DNA of 64,000 nucleotides from Flavobacteriales bacterium (GTDB lineage Bacteria; Bacteroidota; Bacteroidia; Flavobacteriales_D; Crocinitomicaceae), in contig CANFRV010000018.1 of NCBI GenBank assembly GCA_947449575.1, positions 19,605 to 83,604 on the forward strand, read 5' to 3'. The position numbers and the translations under genes were made by a program. Below are positions 7,731-15,779 of this stretch, piece after piece. The notes below the pieces were generated by a model that saw only the letters and a list, made by a program, of their open reading frames with translations, did no database searches and was not told where the DNA came from. The number at the start of each line of letters is the position of its first letter. Position 1 is the first letter of the stretch.

Positions 7731-8761
7731 TGATGCCTAAAATTGTAAGTATCTTTTCTGGTGTTGGTGGAATCGATTTTGGATTTGAAAAAGCTGGTTT
7801 TAAAACTGTCTTTGCAACAGATATTTGGAATAGGGCATGTGAATCAATTTCAGTAAATTTTCCAAATACAGACGTTATTTGTGAAGATATAGTAAACATT
7901 AATTTTAAAGAAATATTAAAAAAAAATAAAAAAATTGATGGACTCGTTGGAGGTCCTCCATGCCCGCCTTTTTCGAAATCTAGATTTTATAGAAAAGAAA
8001 AAGATAGAGGTTTAGATGATGTCGATGGTTTTACAACTGTTTCAAATTATTTTAGGGCAGTTGAAGAATTAAATCCAAAATTTTTTTTCTTTGAAAATGT
8101 TCATGGCTTTGTGTTCAAGCCTCATCATGAAGCACTAAAATTAGTTGAAAATGAGAGTGAAAGATTAGGTTATAAAATATTTCACGATGTAGTTAATGCT
8201 GCAGACTTTGGAGTAGCACAAACTAGACAACGATTTATTTGTATTGGTATTAAAAAAGAATTAGAAGATTTTAAATACCCTACACCTACTCATTCTGAAT
8301 CATCAAAAATGATTGAAGGAACTAAAAAATGGGTGACATGTGGCGATATTCTAAATGATATTGACTATGATAGCCCAGATGATGAAAAAATGCAAGCTGG
8401 CTCAAAACACAAAGATATTTTAAAAGATATTCCTCCTGGTGATAATTACTTATTCTTTACAAAAGAAAGGAATCATCCTTCTCCATTATTTGAATGGAGG
8501 TCAAGGTATTGGTCTTTTTTACTAAAATTATCTCCAAACAGACCTTCTTGGACAATTCAAGCTAGTCATTCAAACAATATGGGACCTTTCCATTGGAAAA
8601 ATAGATTTTTAAGAATTCAAGAGATAAAAAGAATACAATCTTTTGAAGATAATCACATATTCTTAGGTAATTATAAGGAACAGTGGAGACAAGTTGGGAA
8701 TGCGGTTCCACCAAAATTAGCAGAGGTTTTTGCTCGTCAAATAAAAAAACAATATTTTTAA
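7730..8761 (+). CDS. DNA (cytosine-5) methyltransferase 2
   Basis: Second C5-cytosine methyltransferase, 343 residues, without the N-terminal extension of the first. Motif I is SIFSGVGGIDFGF (7-19); motif IV is GGPPCPPFSK with catalytic Cys 78, a PCPP in place of the common PCQP; motif VI is ENV at 122-124; motif VIII is QTRQRFICIG; the final motif is VGNAVPPKLAE. The target recognition parts of the two enzymes resemble each other (RPSWTIQASHSNNMGPFHW here), so they are diverged paralogues. Two enzymes for one nuclease usually mean a non-palindromic site, each enzyme protecting one strand. Only 2 bases separate it from the nuclease start. Confidence 0.92.
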   Translation: MMPKIVSIFSGVGGIDFGFEKAGFKTVFATDIWNRACESISVNFPNTDVICEDIVNINFKEILKKNKKIDGLVGGPPCPPFSKSRFYRKEKDRGLDDVDGFTTVSNYFRAVEELNPKFFFFENVHGFVFKPHHEALKLVENESERLGYKIFHDVVNAADFGVAQTRQRFICIGIKKELEDFKYPTPTHSESSKMIEGTKKWVTCGDILNDIDYDSPDDEKMQAGSKHKDILKDIPPGDNYLFFTKERNHPSPLFEWRSRYWSFLLKLSPNRPSWTIQASHSNNMGPFHWKNRFLRIQEIKRIQSFEDNHIFLGNYKEQWRQVGNAVPPKLAEVFARQIKKQYF

Positions 8762-8763
8762 AT

Positions 8764-9762
8764 ATGAGTGTACGTGAAACTACAATATTAAATAAATCAG
8801 ATTTAAAATATCTCCTAATAGATAGTTTAAGAATATATTCTGACAATGTTGTTTTCATAGATGGAAATAATCCTTACCGATTTTCAATAAACAAAAAAAC
8901 ATTTTATGTTCTAATTAAAAATGTTCATGAATCTGGTGGAGGACGGTCAAATCAAGATGAATGTAGAATTCAAGTTTCAAAAACAGATAGTTTTAATCAA
9001 GCTTTAAGTACGAGCACTGATGTTATTGTATTAGGTTATTTTGCAGATGAAAAGGTGTTTACGGCATGGAACCCTCATTTAATGAGAGATAGATATAACC
9101 AAAAACAAACTGTTTCTTTATACTCACGTTTTTCAATTCAAAAAAAATCATCAATTCAAAATATTGCTTCTTATAAAGATAATAATGGACAAGTGATTAT
9201 AAGTTTTAAAGCTGAATATTTAGGTTTATATTTAGAAAATATAAATCGTATTCATTTACTTAATGAAGAACAATTATTAAAACTAGTTGAAGAATCAGAT
9301 AGTTTCAATGATGAAGACGAAAATGGGACAATGGAGTTAGATGAGGGTAGATTAACAATCACTCATACTCGTTATAAAAGAGACCCAAATTTTAGACGAA
9401 AAGTTTATGATGCATATGAAAATAAATGTGCAATGTGTGGGATTCAACTTGAATTAATTGAAGCAGCTCATATAATACCACATTCTCATGAAATGGGAAC
9501 AGATGATATAACAAACGGTATTAGTTTATGTGCACTTCACCATACAGCTTATGACCGTTCATTAATATATTTTGACAATGAATTTAATATACTTTTAAAT
9601 GAAGACAAGATTGACTATCTTGAGAAAATAGGAAGAGATTCTGGAATTAGAAAATTTGAAAAACTTTCCTTTGATAAAATATTATTACCTAATAATCATA
9701 TATTAAGACCAAATGTTAACAATATTAAGATTGCAAATCAATCAAGAGGGATTTCTATATAA
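8764..9762 (+). CDS. HNH restriction endonuclease
   Basis: Likely nuclease partner of the two methyltransferases, 332 residues from the ATG at 8764; the frame is open earlier inside the methyltransferase gene, but the first start after its stop is preferred. The C-terminal third is an HNH domain with a zinc site: CAMC (222-225), AAHIIPHSHE, then NGISLCALHHTAYD with Cys 256 and His 259-260. The N-terminal 200 residues (with VLGYFADEKVFTAWNP and SLYSRFSIQ) are probably the DNA-recognition part. HNH nucleases with such N-terminal domains occur in type II systems with C5 methyltransferases and in methylation-dependent enzymes; the tight operon favours the former. Confidence 0.85.
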   Translation: MSVRETTILNKSDLKYLLIDSLRIYSDNVVFIDGNNPYRFSINKKTFYVLIKNVHESGGGRSNQDECRIQVSKTDSFNQALSTSTDVIVLGYFADEKVFTAWNPHLMRDRYNQKQTVSLYSRFSIQKKSSIQNIASYKDNNGQVIISFKAEYLGLYLENINRIHLLNEEQLLKLVEESDSFNDEDENGTMELDEGRLTITHTRYKRDPNFRRKVYDAYENKCAMCGIQLELIEAAHIIPHSHEMGTDDITNGISLCALHHTAYDRSLIYFDNEFNILLNEDKIDYLEKIGRDSGIRKFEKLSFDKILLPNNHILRPNVNNIKIANQSRGISI

Positions 9763-9949
9763 ATCAAAAAAACACGTCACATCTTAAAATGAACTCAATA
9801 AACAAACAATTTAGTAGTAATAATTGGTTTCACTTCTAATTTAATGAGTGCACTTAATAGGTGCATAAATGCTAAAAAATGCTTACTTTTGCAAAATAAC
9901 AAAAAGATAAATTACTGACTGTCAGTCTATAATGTCACCATTTAAACCT

Positions 9950-9992
9950 CTGTTAATCAGAGGGTCCCTGGTTCGAGTCCAGGAGAGGGAGC
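9950..9992 (+). pseudogene. 3' fragment of a tRNA-Asn gene (attachment-site scar)
   Basis: From the anticodon loop CTGTTAA (anticodon GTT, Asn) the sequence continues with a perfect T arm (CCTGG, TTCGAGT, CCAGG at 9967-9983) and the 3' acceptor half AGAGGGA with discriminator G. The bases before 9950 do not pair with the 3' anticodon stem, and no 5' acceptor TCCCTCT or D arm is present, so the 5' half is missing. This is the classic product of integration into the 3' half of a tRNA gene. A reading as tRNA-Leu (TAA) from the self-pairing CCTCT and AGAGG was considered and rejected. Confidence 0.75.
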
Positions 9993-9999
9993 AAAAAAT

Positions 10000-10048
10000 A
10001 AGTCCAATAAGCTAGTGTTTATTGGACTTTTTGCTTTTTATAGGTTTT
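10000..10048 (+). repeat. 49-bp direct repeat, copy 1 (tRNA-Asn terminator; left end of element B)
   Basis: Identical to 15596-15644 over 49 bases. It follows the tRNA-Asn fragment by 7 bases and contains that gene's terminator hairpin. The two copies bracket the integrase and cargo of element B and are the likely attL and attR. Confidence 0.85.
10001..10035 (+). terminator. Terminator of tRNA-Asn
   Basis: Ten-base stem AGTCCAATAA (10001-10010) and TTATTGGACT (10019-10028) with an eight-base loop, followed by T-rich sequence. A second copy of the same hairpin lies at 15597-15624. Confidence 0.8.
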
Positions 10049-10181
10049 ATAAGGTGCTGATTATCTTTAAGATGCTATAAACATCTGAGCTAAGAGATAA
10101 TTTGCAAAAAAACCAAAAAGCTACACCAAGTGTTTTTTAAATTGTTGTTTTAGCAACAAAAGAAAGCACAAATCGGTCTTC

Positions 10182-10215
10182 AACTTGCATATAACTTGCA
10201 CGTGTTTTTCAAGTT
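10182..10215 (+). repeat. Repeated AACTTGCA boxes before the integrase
   Basis: AACTTGCA occurs at 10182-10189 and 10193-10200, one helical turn apart, and an inverted half CAAGTT at 10210-10215. They lie just before the integrase start at 10235 and could be arm-type binding sites or an autoregulatory operator. Confidence 0.4.
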
Positions 10216-10234
10216 TTAGTTTAACACTGAAACA

Positions 10235-11452
10235 ATGGCAACATTAAAACTTACACTAGATAAAAGAAGAACCTACAGTGACGGAAGAAGTCCGTTAATA
10301 CTAAGATTAACAGTAAAAGGTAATAGTACTTCAATGGACCTTGGTATCAAACTTCAGTTAGGTGAATGGGATGCTAAAAATGCTAAAATAACCAAAAAAC
10401 ACCCCCATCATCAATCGCTGAACTTGCAAGTAATGGATAATCTTCTGGAATATGAGCGGAAACTAATGGATATTGAAAATAAATATCCATCAATTACCGC
10501 TACTGAATTGAAAAAATTATTGTTGAGTAATGAACGGTCAGAAGATATTACTTTCAAAAAGTTTGCTGATGAGCATATAAAAACGCTTAAAATTCAAAAG
10601 CGATTTGGTAATGCTCAATCATACCAAACAGCTACTAACAAAGTCGTTGAACATGGTGGCATTCCTTTAAAATTATCCCAAATTGATTACATCTTTATCA
10701 AAAAGTTTGAAAGGCATTTATCTTTAAATGGATTATCAGCAAATGGTATAGCTTCCTATATGCGTTCTATACGTGCATTACTTAATAGTGCTGGTAAAAT
10801 GAAACTTTATGATATGGCAATTTATCCGTTTTTAAATTTTAAGATTCGAACTCAAAGAACCATTTCTCGCGCTGAATCAATAGATTCTATAATATTAATC
10901 AAGAATTTAGAATTACCTAAAGGAAGTGATGAGGACAATGCTCGAAATGTATTTATATTAATATTCTGTTTGATTGGGATATCTTTTATGGATTTATTAC
11001 TGCTTAAAAAATCTGATATCCAAAATGATAGAATCGTTTATAAAAGAAGAAAAACTGGAAAACTTTATAGTATCAAACTAACACCTATTGTTATTCAAAT
11101 ATTCAAAGAATATGATATTGAAAATAGTGCGTTTTTGTTGCCTCAATTTGGATTAGATGGTAAAGATGACTCTTTGATTCGACACCATGTAAATCTGGGC
11201 TTAAAACAAACGAATCGCTACCTAAAACGAATTGGAGAGAAGCTAACATTACAAACAAAATTAACAACTTATGTTGCTAGATATAGTTGGGCAAACATTG
11301 CTAAATCTAAAGGATATTCCAAGGACTTAATCGCTGAAGCTTTAGGTCATAATTATGGGAATTCTGTAACTGGTATTTATCTGGAAGGTTATGGTGATGA
11401 TATTATTGATTCGCTGAATCAATTAATAGTAAATTTATTTAATGAAGAATAA
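10235..11452 (+). CDS. Tyrosine recombinase (integrase) of element B, Bacteroidota type
   Basis: Site-specific recombinase of 405 residues. It begins with the arm-binding domain typical of Bacteroidota integrases (SPLILRLTVKGN, LGIKLQLGEWD), followed by a SAM-like core-binding domain at about 105-200 and the catalytic domain. The first catalytic Arg is replaced: the box reads GISFMDLLLLKKSDI with Ser where most enzymes have Arg. The second box is TTYVARYSWA with the conserved Arg; LGHNYGN and the Tyr of TGIYLEGY complete the site. Loss of the first Arg is known from the CTnDOT integrase family, so the enzyme is probably active. It lies next to the left repeat of the element. Confidence 0.88.
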   Translation: MATLKLTLDKRRTYSDGRSPLILRLTVKGNSTSMDLGIKLQLGEWDAKNAKITKKHPHHQSLNLQVMDNLLEYERKLMDIENKYPSITATELKKLLLSNERSEDITFKKFADEHIKTLKIQKRFGNAQSYQTATNKVVEHGGIPLKLSQIDYIFIKKFERHLSLNGLSANGIASYMRSIRALLNSAGKMKLYDMAIYPFLNFKIRTQRTISRAESIDSIILIKNLELPKGSDEDNARNVFILIFCLIGISFMDLLLLKKSDIQNDRIVYKRRKTGKLYSIKLTPIVIQIFKEYDIENSAFLLPQFGLDGKDDSLIRHHVNLGLKQTNRYLKRIGEKLTLQTKLTTYVARYSWANIAKSKGYSKDLIAEALGHNYGNSVTGIYLEGYGDDIIDSLNQLIVNLFNEE

Positions 11453-11533
11453 TACTTTAGTTAAATCACTTATCGACACTGTCCCGATAAGTGTGTAAGT
11501 TGAAAAAAGAAAAAACAGATAATGGTACAGTTT

Positions 11534-12136
11534 TCATTTTAATTTAAGTTTTGTTTTACAGTTATTACAAAATTCATCATTACATGTCATTATGTTACGA
11601 GTCCCCATAATACATTTGTTATTATCACAATGGTCCATTCCTAATGTATGACCCAATTCATGAAAAATGGTTTTTTTTAAATGATTACAAGTATTTGATG
11701 CTAGCACAAGTTTACCATTTTTCATAGATATACCTGAAACATTTTCATCAGCAAAATATTCGTTTGTAATATAAATAGTTTTGTTACTAGGTCTAAGTAC
11801 TGATTCACATTTTTCCATATCCAATTTTCTAGTGTTATCGGAGTATAATTCAAGTGTAGTTTTAATAGGGTCAATAATTTCACACTTAAAACCAAAAACC
11901 TCCGTAATTTCTTTTGATGCAGTTTCTAAATCAGATTGGTTGAAGTCCCCTAACCCTGAGATATAAACGGTTTCATTTTTTGATAAATTCCTCTCATCAA
12001 TTGATATTCTTTCTCCATTGTAGGTTCTTGGGTCAAACAAACACATAACATCATAATGGTGTTTGGATAATAATTTATCTATCCATATGAATACAGCTAG
12101 CATTATTAAAGCTATGAGAACGTTTTTTGTTGTCAT
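11534..12136 (-). CDS. Membrane-anchored archaemetzincin-like metalloprotease
   Basis: A 200-residue protein with an N-terminal membrane anchor (residues 5-22, VLIALIMLAVFIWID). The C-terminal third carries the zinc-protease signature HELGHTLGMDHC followed by DNNKCIM and a final CNNC. This matches the archaemetzincin pattern, HExxHxxGxxHC with four further Cys for a second zinc. Archaemetzincins are usually soluble, so the anchor and the cargo position are unusual. The gap to the gene upstream is 9 bases, so it is the last gene of the minus-strand operon of element B. The protease assignment is from the motif; substrates are unknown. Confidence 0.75.
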   Translation of the reverse strand: MTTKNVLIALIMLAVFIWIDKLLSKHHYDVMCLFDPRTYNGERISIDERNLSKNETVYISGLGDFNQSDLETASKEITEVFGFKCEIIDPIKTTLELYSDNTRKLDMEKCESVLRPSNKTIYITNEYFADENVSGISMKNGKLVLASNTCNHLKKTIFHELGHTLGMDHCDNNKCIMGTRNIMTCNDEFCNNCKTKLKLK

Positions 12137-12145
12137 TATTAATCG

Positions 12146-14110
12146 TCAATGTTCTGCACGACATGCTTCTATAGCACATTTTTGAGAGCAATATTTTCCG
12201 CAAGATAGGCAATGTTCCCATTTATTGGAAGAACATTCTCCATTGGAATATTTTTGGTAATCATAGCTGTCACCTGAAAGTGAAGCAGGACACCATTGAC
12301 ATTTCTTTGTTGCTGGTTGTGAATTATTACTGCCACTAGAAGAAGAACCTGAAGAAGGGCTTTGAAACATATATTTCATAAAAGCAGTTGCTGCCTTCTG
12401 ACTTTCTAACTCCTTCTTTTTATCAATTTGTTGATTCTTGGCGTTTACTAAATCAATTTCTTTTTGCTTTCTGATATTTTGTTCCTCAATTAACCTCAAT
12501 TGGGTTTCCTTGTAGTTTTGTTCCTGTTGTAAACGTCGCACCTCAGCCTCCTGTTGAAGTTGTTCTGCTCTTAATAAGGCTTGCTTGTTCTCGTAATTTT
12601 GTTTTTCTATTAAATATAATTTTTCACAATTCTTTGCCTTAGGCAAGGCAACTCCTTTTGATGTTTGAGACACGACTTGTTTTTGAGTATTAAAATACGT
12701 GAGTGGCATTTTATTTAGCATTTGCCAATCTAGACTAACATTCATGATTGCCGTCAATGAACTATCTCTTACTGACTTCGTAAATATTTGAAATCCATTC
12801 ATATAGTCACCTTTAAAATCTATCAAATTATCAACACACCCGCACTTAAATAGATTTGTAAATAAATCTTTGGCTTCTGCAGAAAACTGATAATTCATAG
12901 GTTTATATATCGGCCAAATCATTCCCTCATCTTTTCCTATTTGCAAATAAAATGAGTATATATATTCAACTGTAGCATAAGATGATATGTACTTCGGGAA
13001 TACATCAGGTGTAATTTCTCCTTTACCAAAAATTATCTCTAATAAATTATTTTGATTATACGCATTTAAAAATTGTATTGCAGAAGTATAATTATCTAAT
13101 TCAATGTTTTTATTTTGACAGAATACTTGTTTACCATCTGCTTGACAAATTTCATATGAATTTTGATTAAAGCCATGTATTATACCTATCAATCTAAATA
13201 CTTCTTTTCGTTTCTTTTGGAAACTAATAGAATTAAAGTCAGAATCTAGAAATGGTATTTTAAAAAACTCAATTAAAGAGTTTAATGCACTTTCATTGTC
13301 ATCAATAGAAATGAACATATTATAAAGTTTCTCGTAGACTTGTCTTTTTAAATTATTAATTGTGTTTTCTCTTTCGTTGTACTTAGAACCTATCGGAAGC
13401 TTTCCAATTAATAATTTGTACGACATGGCAGACTCGGAGTAATTACCTCGATTAAATTCAAGCTCCCCCTTAATTGTGTATAAATCAAAATAATTTTTCC
13501 ACATCGCAATATCTGAATAGTTTTTTTCATTCATATTTTCTAAGTCACCCTCGCAAAGCTGAATATAATTAGATAATACATCAATTGAAACAACATTATT
13601 TACTCCTTTTTTTTCATTGAAGTATTCAGGATTCATTTTATATCCCATAAATAACGACAACAACCTATTTGCTTTAATCGCTATAATGCAATTACCGCCA
13701 TCATTAGAATTGATAGATTCTTGGCTTAAAATATTTATACTGTTTCCAGACCAAAAATCATTCTCTTTAAATGGATATTTTTTTGATTTCTCTAAGTATT
13801 TTGAATAATAAGAAAATGCTCCAGTCTTTGATAAAAACTTTTGATTTATCATACTGATATTACCTAATCCAGCATACGGAAGAGCAAAGTTGGAATCCAG
13901 GGCAATACATTTAATTAATTTTTTTTCAAACTGCTCAATCTCTTTTTGACTTTTTCTTTGAAGTGTCCAAGTAACCAAATCATAATGAATCTCATCATAA
14001 ATTTTTTGAGCCTTCTCATTAGGTTTATAATAAACCTGAGATGAAACATCATTTATTGTAGCAACTGCAATGACAAATGAAATAATTACAAGATGTAAAG
14101 AGTTTTTCAT
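12146..14110 (-). CDS. Secreted protein with TPR-like helices, coiled coil and C-terminal Cys-rich zinc motif
   Basis: A 654-residue protein, family not recognised. It starts with a signal peptide (LHLVIISFVIAVATINDVSSQ). Residues 40-250 contain helix pairs that look like tetratricopeptide repeats (ALPYAGLGNISMINQKFLS). A Gln/Glu-rich coiled coil runs from about 505 to 590 (QQEAEVRRLQQEQNYKE). The tail, after a Ser/Gly linker, holds nine Cys (CQWCPASL, then CLSCGKYCSQKC) that could bind two zinc ions. It lies 9 bases upstream of the protease and 34 bases downstream of the FISUMP gene, so the three are likely one transcript. It may be a scaffold on the cell surface or in the periplasm. Confidence 0.65.
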   Translation of the reverse strand: MKNSLHLVIISFVIAVATINDVSSQVYYKPNEKAQKIYDEIHYDLVTWTLQRKSQKEIEQFEKKLIKCIALDSNFALPYAGLGNISMINQKFLSKTGAFSYYSKYLEKSKKYPFKENDFWSGNSINILSQESINSNDGGNCIIAIKANRLLSLFMGYKMNPEYFNEKKGVNNVVSIDVLSNYIQLCEGDLENMNEKNYSDIAMWKNYFDLYTIKGELEFNRGNYSESAMSYKLLIGKLPIGSKYNERENTINNLKRQVYEKLYNMFISIDDNESALNSLIEFFKIPFLDSDFNSISFQKKRKEVFRLIGIIHGFNQNSYEICQADGKQVFCQNKNIELDNYTSAIQFLNAYNQNNLLEIIFGKGEITPDVFPKYISSYATVEYIYSFYLQIGKDEGMIWPIYKPMNYQFSAEAKDLFTNLFKCGCVDNLIDFKGDYMNGFQIFTKSVRDSSLTAIMNVSLDWQMLNKMPLTYFNTQKQVVSQTSKGVALPKAKNCEKLYLIEKQNYENKQALLRAEQLQQEAEVRRLQQEQNYKETQLRLIEEQNIRKQKEIDLVNAKNQQIDKKKELESQKAATAFMKYMFQSPSSGSSSSGSNNSQPATKKCQWCPASLSGDSYDYQKYSNGECSSNKWEHCLSCGKYCSQKCAIEACRAEH

Positions 14111-14143
14111 AATTAAAGAATATGTTTAAGAATTTAAATTAAT

Positions 14144-14767
14144 TTAATTTTTAACGCACCGAACTGAACATGCTTCTGATTTAGGGCTTGCTTCTTTATC
14201 AAAAATACCGTCTGTATATTGTAACTTGTAGTACCAGGCGTCAGTAAATTCAACATTTACATCCATTTCTTCTTTTTCCGTTGAACTCCAAAAAATTGCT
14301 ACAGTTTCACCTATTGGAACTGCCGAAAATCCACTACTATTAGTGCCATTTCCGTTATTAAACCAACCTTCAGTTGTTTTTAATTTGACGCCAGCTTCAT
14401 TTCGCCCACCTAAAAAATCAATTAGTGTTGACCATTCGTCATTAATTGGAATGTGATATCCAATAGGAGCGAGTCCTCTAGGGTCGTTAACAGCATACCA
14501 ATTATAGAGTTTTCCATATTTTGCTCCATTTGCTTTATTATAATTTACATAGCACCAAGTCGCCTTACCCTCCTTACCATATTTCTCCAATTCATATGGC
14601 GATTTTGCTTCAGGTATTTTATCACCATTTCTGAACTTGGTAACATCTAAGTTTTCGGTAGTCCAAGTTTGAGTTCCTATCACAGCGGCATCTTGAGCGT
14701 TTATACCAAACGAAAATGTAATAATTGCAAAAAATACTAATGCCTTTTTAAATAATTTTTTTTTCAT
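14144..14767 (-). CDS. FISUMP-domain secreted protein
   Basis: A 207-residue exported protein; the start at 14767 is chosen because MKKKLFKKALVFFAIITFSF there is a signal peptide, and an earlier ATG at 14788 would put seven residues in front. The mature part is the Fibrobacter succinogenes major paralogous domain (a C-type-lectin/formylglycine-enzyme-like fold): IGTQTWTTENLDVTKF, GKLYNWYAVNDPRGLAP, GYHIPINDEW, FWSST and the end SVRCVKN. Such proteins are surface or periplasmic, often with binding roles. It heads the operon with the TPR/zinc protein and the protease. A second FISUMP protein lies at 37575-38183, on the chromosome proper. Confidence 0.85.
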   Translation of the reverse strand: MKKKLFKKALVFFAIITFSFGINAQDAAVIGTQTWTTENLDVTKFRNGDKIPEAKSPYELEKYGKEGKATWCYVNYNKANGAKYGKLYNWYAVNDPRGLAPIGYHIPINDEWSTLIDFLGGRNEAGVKLKTTEGWFNNGNGTNSSGFSAVPIGETVAIFWSSTEKEEMDVNVEFTDAWYYKLQYTDGIFDKEASPKSEACSVRCVKN

Positions 14768-14864
14768 TTTATTTTGTTTTATTGTCAATTAAATTTTGTA
14801 TTTTTTGTCCTGAAAAAGTAAATTCTCGTTTAAAAGAATCCCTTACCCAACGCATTTTGGTCAT

Positions 14865-14978
14865 TTATCCAAGATGTATCAACTGCCACTGATTTTTTTC
14901 ATTAAGTACAACAACATTTTTTTTGGTATTACAACTAAATATGAAGATGGGAATCGCATATATTAACAAGTTTTTCAT
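14865..14978 (-). CDS. Small lipoprotein, possibly truncated
   Basis: A 37-residue frame with a clear lipoprotein signal peptide (NLLIYAIPIFIFSC, then NTKK). The stop comes only 22 residues after the lipid-bearing Cys. In the next frame the sequence continues with VAVDTSWINDQNALGKGFF before stopping, so the gene may be a frameshifted remnant of a longer lipoprotein. It lies 9 bases after the membrane-protein gene at 14988, on the same strand. Function unknown. Confidence 0.45.
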   Translation of the reverse strand: MKNLLIYAIPIFIFSCNTKKNVVVLNEKNQWQLIHLG

Positions 14979-14987
14979 ATCTTACAA

Positions 14988-15311
14988 TTACTCCTCAGCG
15001 TCAAATTCATTTCCTTGATTTTTTTTCTTCTTAAAACCTAGTAATTCTCTTATAAAAAAAGTTATAATTGAAAAGGCGAAACCAAACATCAAGTAAAACA
15101 CTAATGGTGAATGGTTGTGCTTTAAAACAATACGAATTTGCTCTCCCTTGCTTAAATTCAGTTTTTCAAATATTGTAAGTGCAAAACCACTTTGCCAGAC
15201 AATAAAAGTAATTAGCGCTCCTATAATTGTTATAGCTAGAAACCTAATAAAGCCATTATTTAGAATGTCACTATTAAAATTTGCATTTGAATTATTCGTT
15301 TTTTTAGACAT
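14988..15311 (-). CDS. Hypothetical membrane protein, two transmembrane segments
   Basis: Not recognised. The 107-residue product has an Asn-rich N-terminus (KKTNNSNANFNSD), a first membrane segment at about 22-45 (FIRFLAITIIGALITFIVW) and a second at about 68-88 (PLVFYLMFGFAFSIITFF), with an acidic end. It is the first gene of the minus-strand run of element B, and the right-hand repeat lies 285 bases beyond it. It may be co-transcribed with the small lipoprotein. Confidence 0.6.
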   Translation of the reverse strand: MSKKTNNSNANFNSDILNNGFIRFLAITIIGALITFIVWQSGFALTIFEKLNLSKGEQIRIVLKHNHSPLVFYLMFGFAFSIITFFIRELLGFKKKKNQGNEFDAEE

Positions 15312-15595
15312 AAAAATTAATTTTTAAAAAAAAATGGTATATCTTATCCATGCTTGAGTAAATCAAAAATAGTATTTTTTTTTCAATTACCGTAAGTTAG
15401 ATGCTATTTAAGAAATTATCAAAAAACTTAAATAGAAAGTTTATTATTTAATAAATAGGCTTAACATCTTAAATAATAAGCAGGACTAATGAATATTTTG
15501 AAAGTTTTGTTGAATTACTCTACGTTGTAGTAAAGATCATTTCGTTAAATCCTTCATAATAAGGCTCGACAAAACAAAATTAAGGAAAGTAAAAA

Positions 15596-15644
15596 AAGTC
15601 CAATAAGCTAGTGTTTATTGGACTTTTTGCTTTTTATAGGTTTT
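15596..15644 (+). repeat. 49-bp direct repeat, copy 2 (right end of element B)
   Basis: Exact copy of 10000-10048, with the same terminator hairpin (15597-15606 pairs with 15615-15624). The sequence before and after differs from copy 1, so the match ends sharply, as expected of an attachment-site core. Confidence 0.85.
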
Positions 15645-15779
15645 TGCACTGCTACACAAAAAATGGGATAAAAGGGACTATTATTGCTTAAAAAGAGGTT
15701 TTAATTGCAAATTTTTGTCAAGAAAAATGCCACAAGACAGTATGTATAACAAGTTTAAAATTGGCATTAATACAACTAT

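Larger units (their letters stand above)
1..9992. mobile_element. Island A (left end outside window), tRNA-Asn-associated
   Basis: The stretch is more AT-rich than the chromosome to its right. It contains an HTH protein, a tyrosine recombinase, a helicase/polymerase-like protein and a restriction-modification cluster, mostly on the plus strand. It stops at 9950-9992 in a 3' fragment of tRNA-Asn, the usual scar of an element that integrates into a tRNA gene. The intact tRNA-Asn is expected at the other end, left of base 1. It could also be two elements in tandem, one ending near 5900 and the restriction-modification cluster being a second. The boundary at 9992 is seen; that everything from 1 belongs to one element is inference. 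Confidence 0.6.
9763..10234. other. Junction region between island A and element B
   Basis: No gene. In order: an AT-rich stretch with a TACTTTTG box at 9884-9891 that fits the Bacteroidota -7 consensus, the tRNA-Asn 3' fragment (9950-9992), the terminator copy (10000-10048), and short repeats in front of the element B integrase (10182-10215). Confidence 0.6.
10049..15595. mobile_element. Element B, 5.5-kb integrative element in the tRNA-Asn terminator
   Basis: Bounded by 49-bp direct repeats at 10000-10048 and 15596-15644. The plus-strand integrase is at the left end; the cargo (protease, large secreted protein, FISUMP protein, small lipoprotein, membrane protein) is all on the minus strand. 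No mobilisation or replication gene was seen, so it is a minimal integrase-plus-cargo element. The repeats are seen directly; mobility is inference. Confidence 0.75.

Noticed and set aside
9947..9963. Possible tRNA-Leu (TAA) anticodon arm from CCTCT pairing with AGAGG
   Set aside because: Position 37 would be T, no D arm or 5' acceptor is present, and the 3' part matches a tRNA-Asn fragment starting at the anticodon loop.
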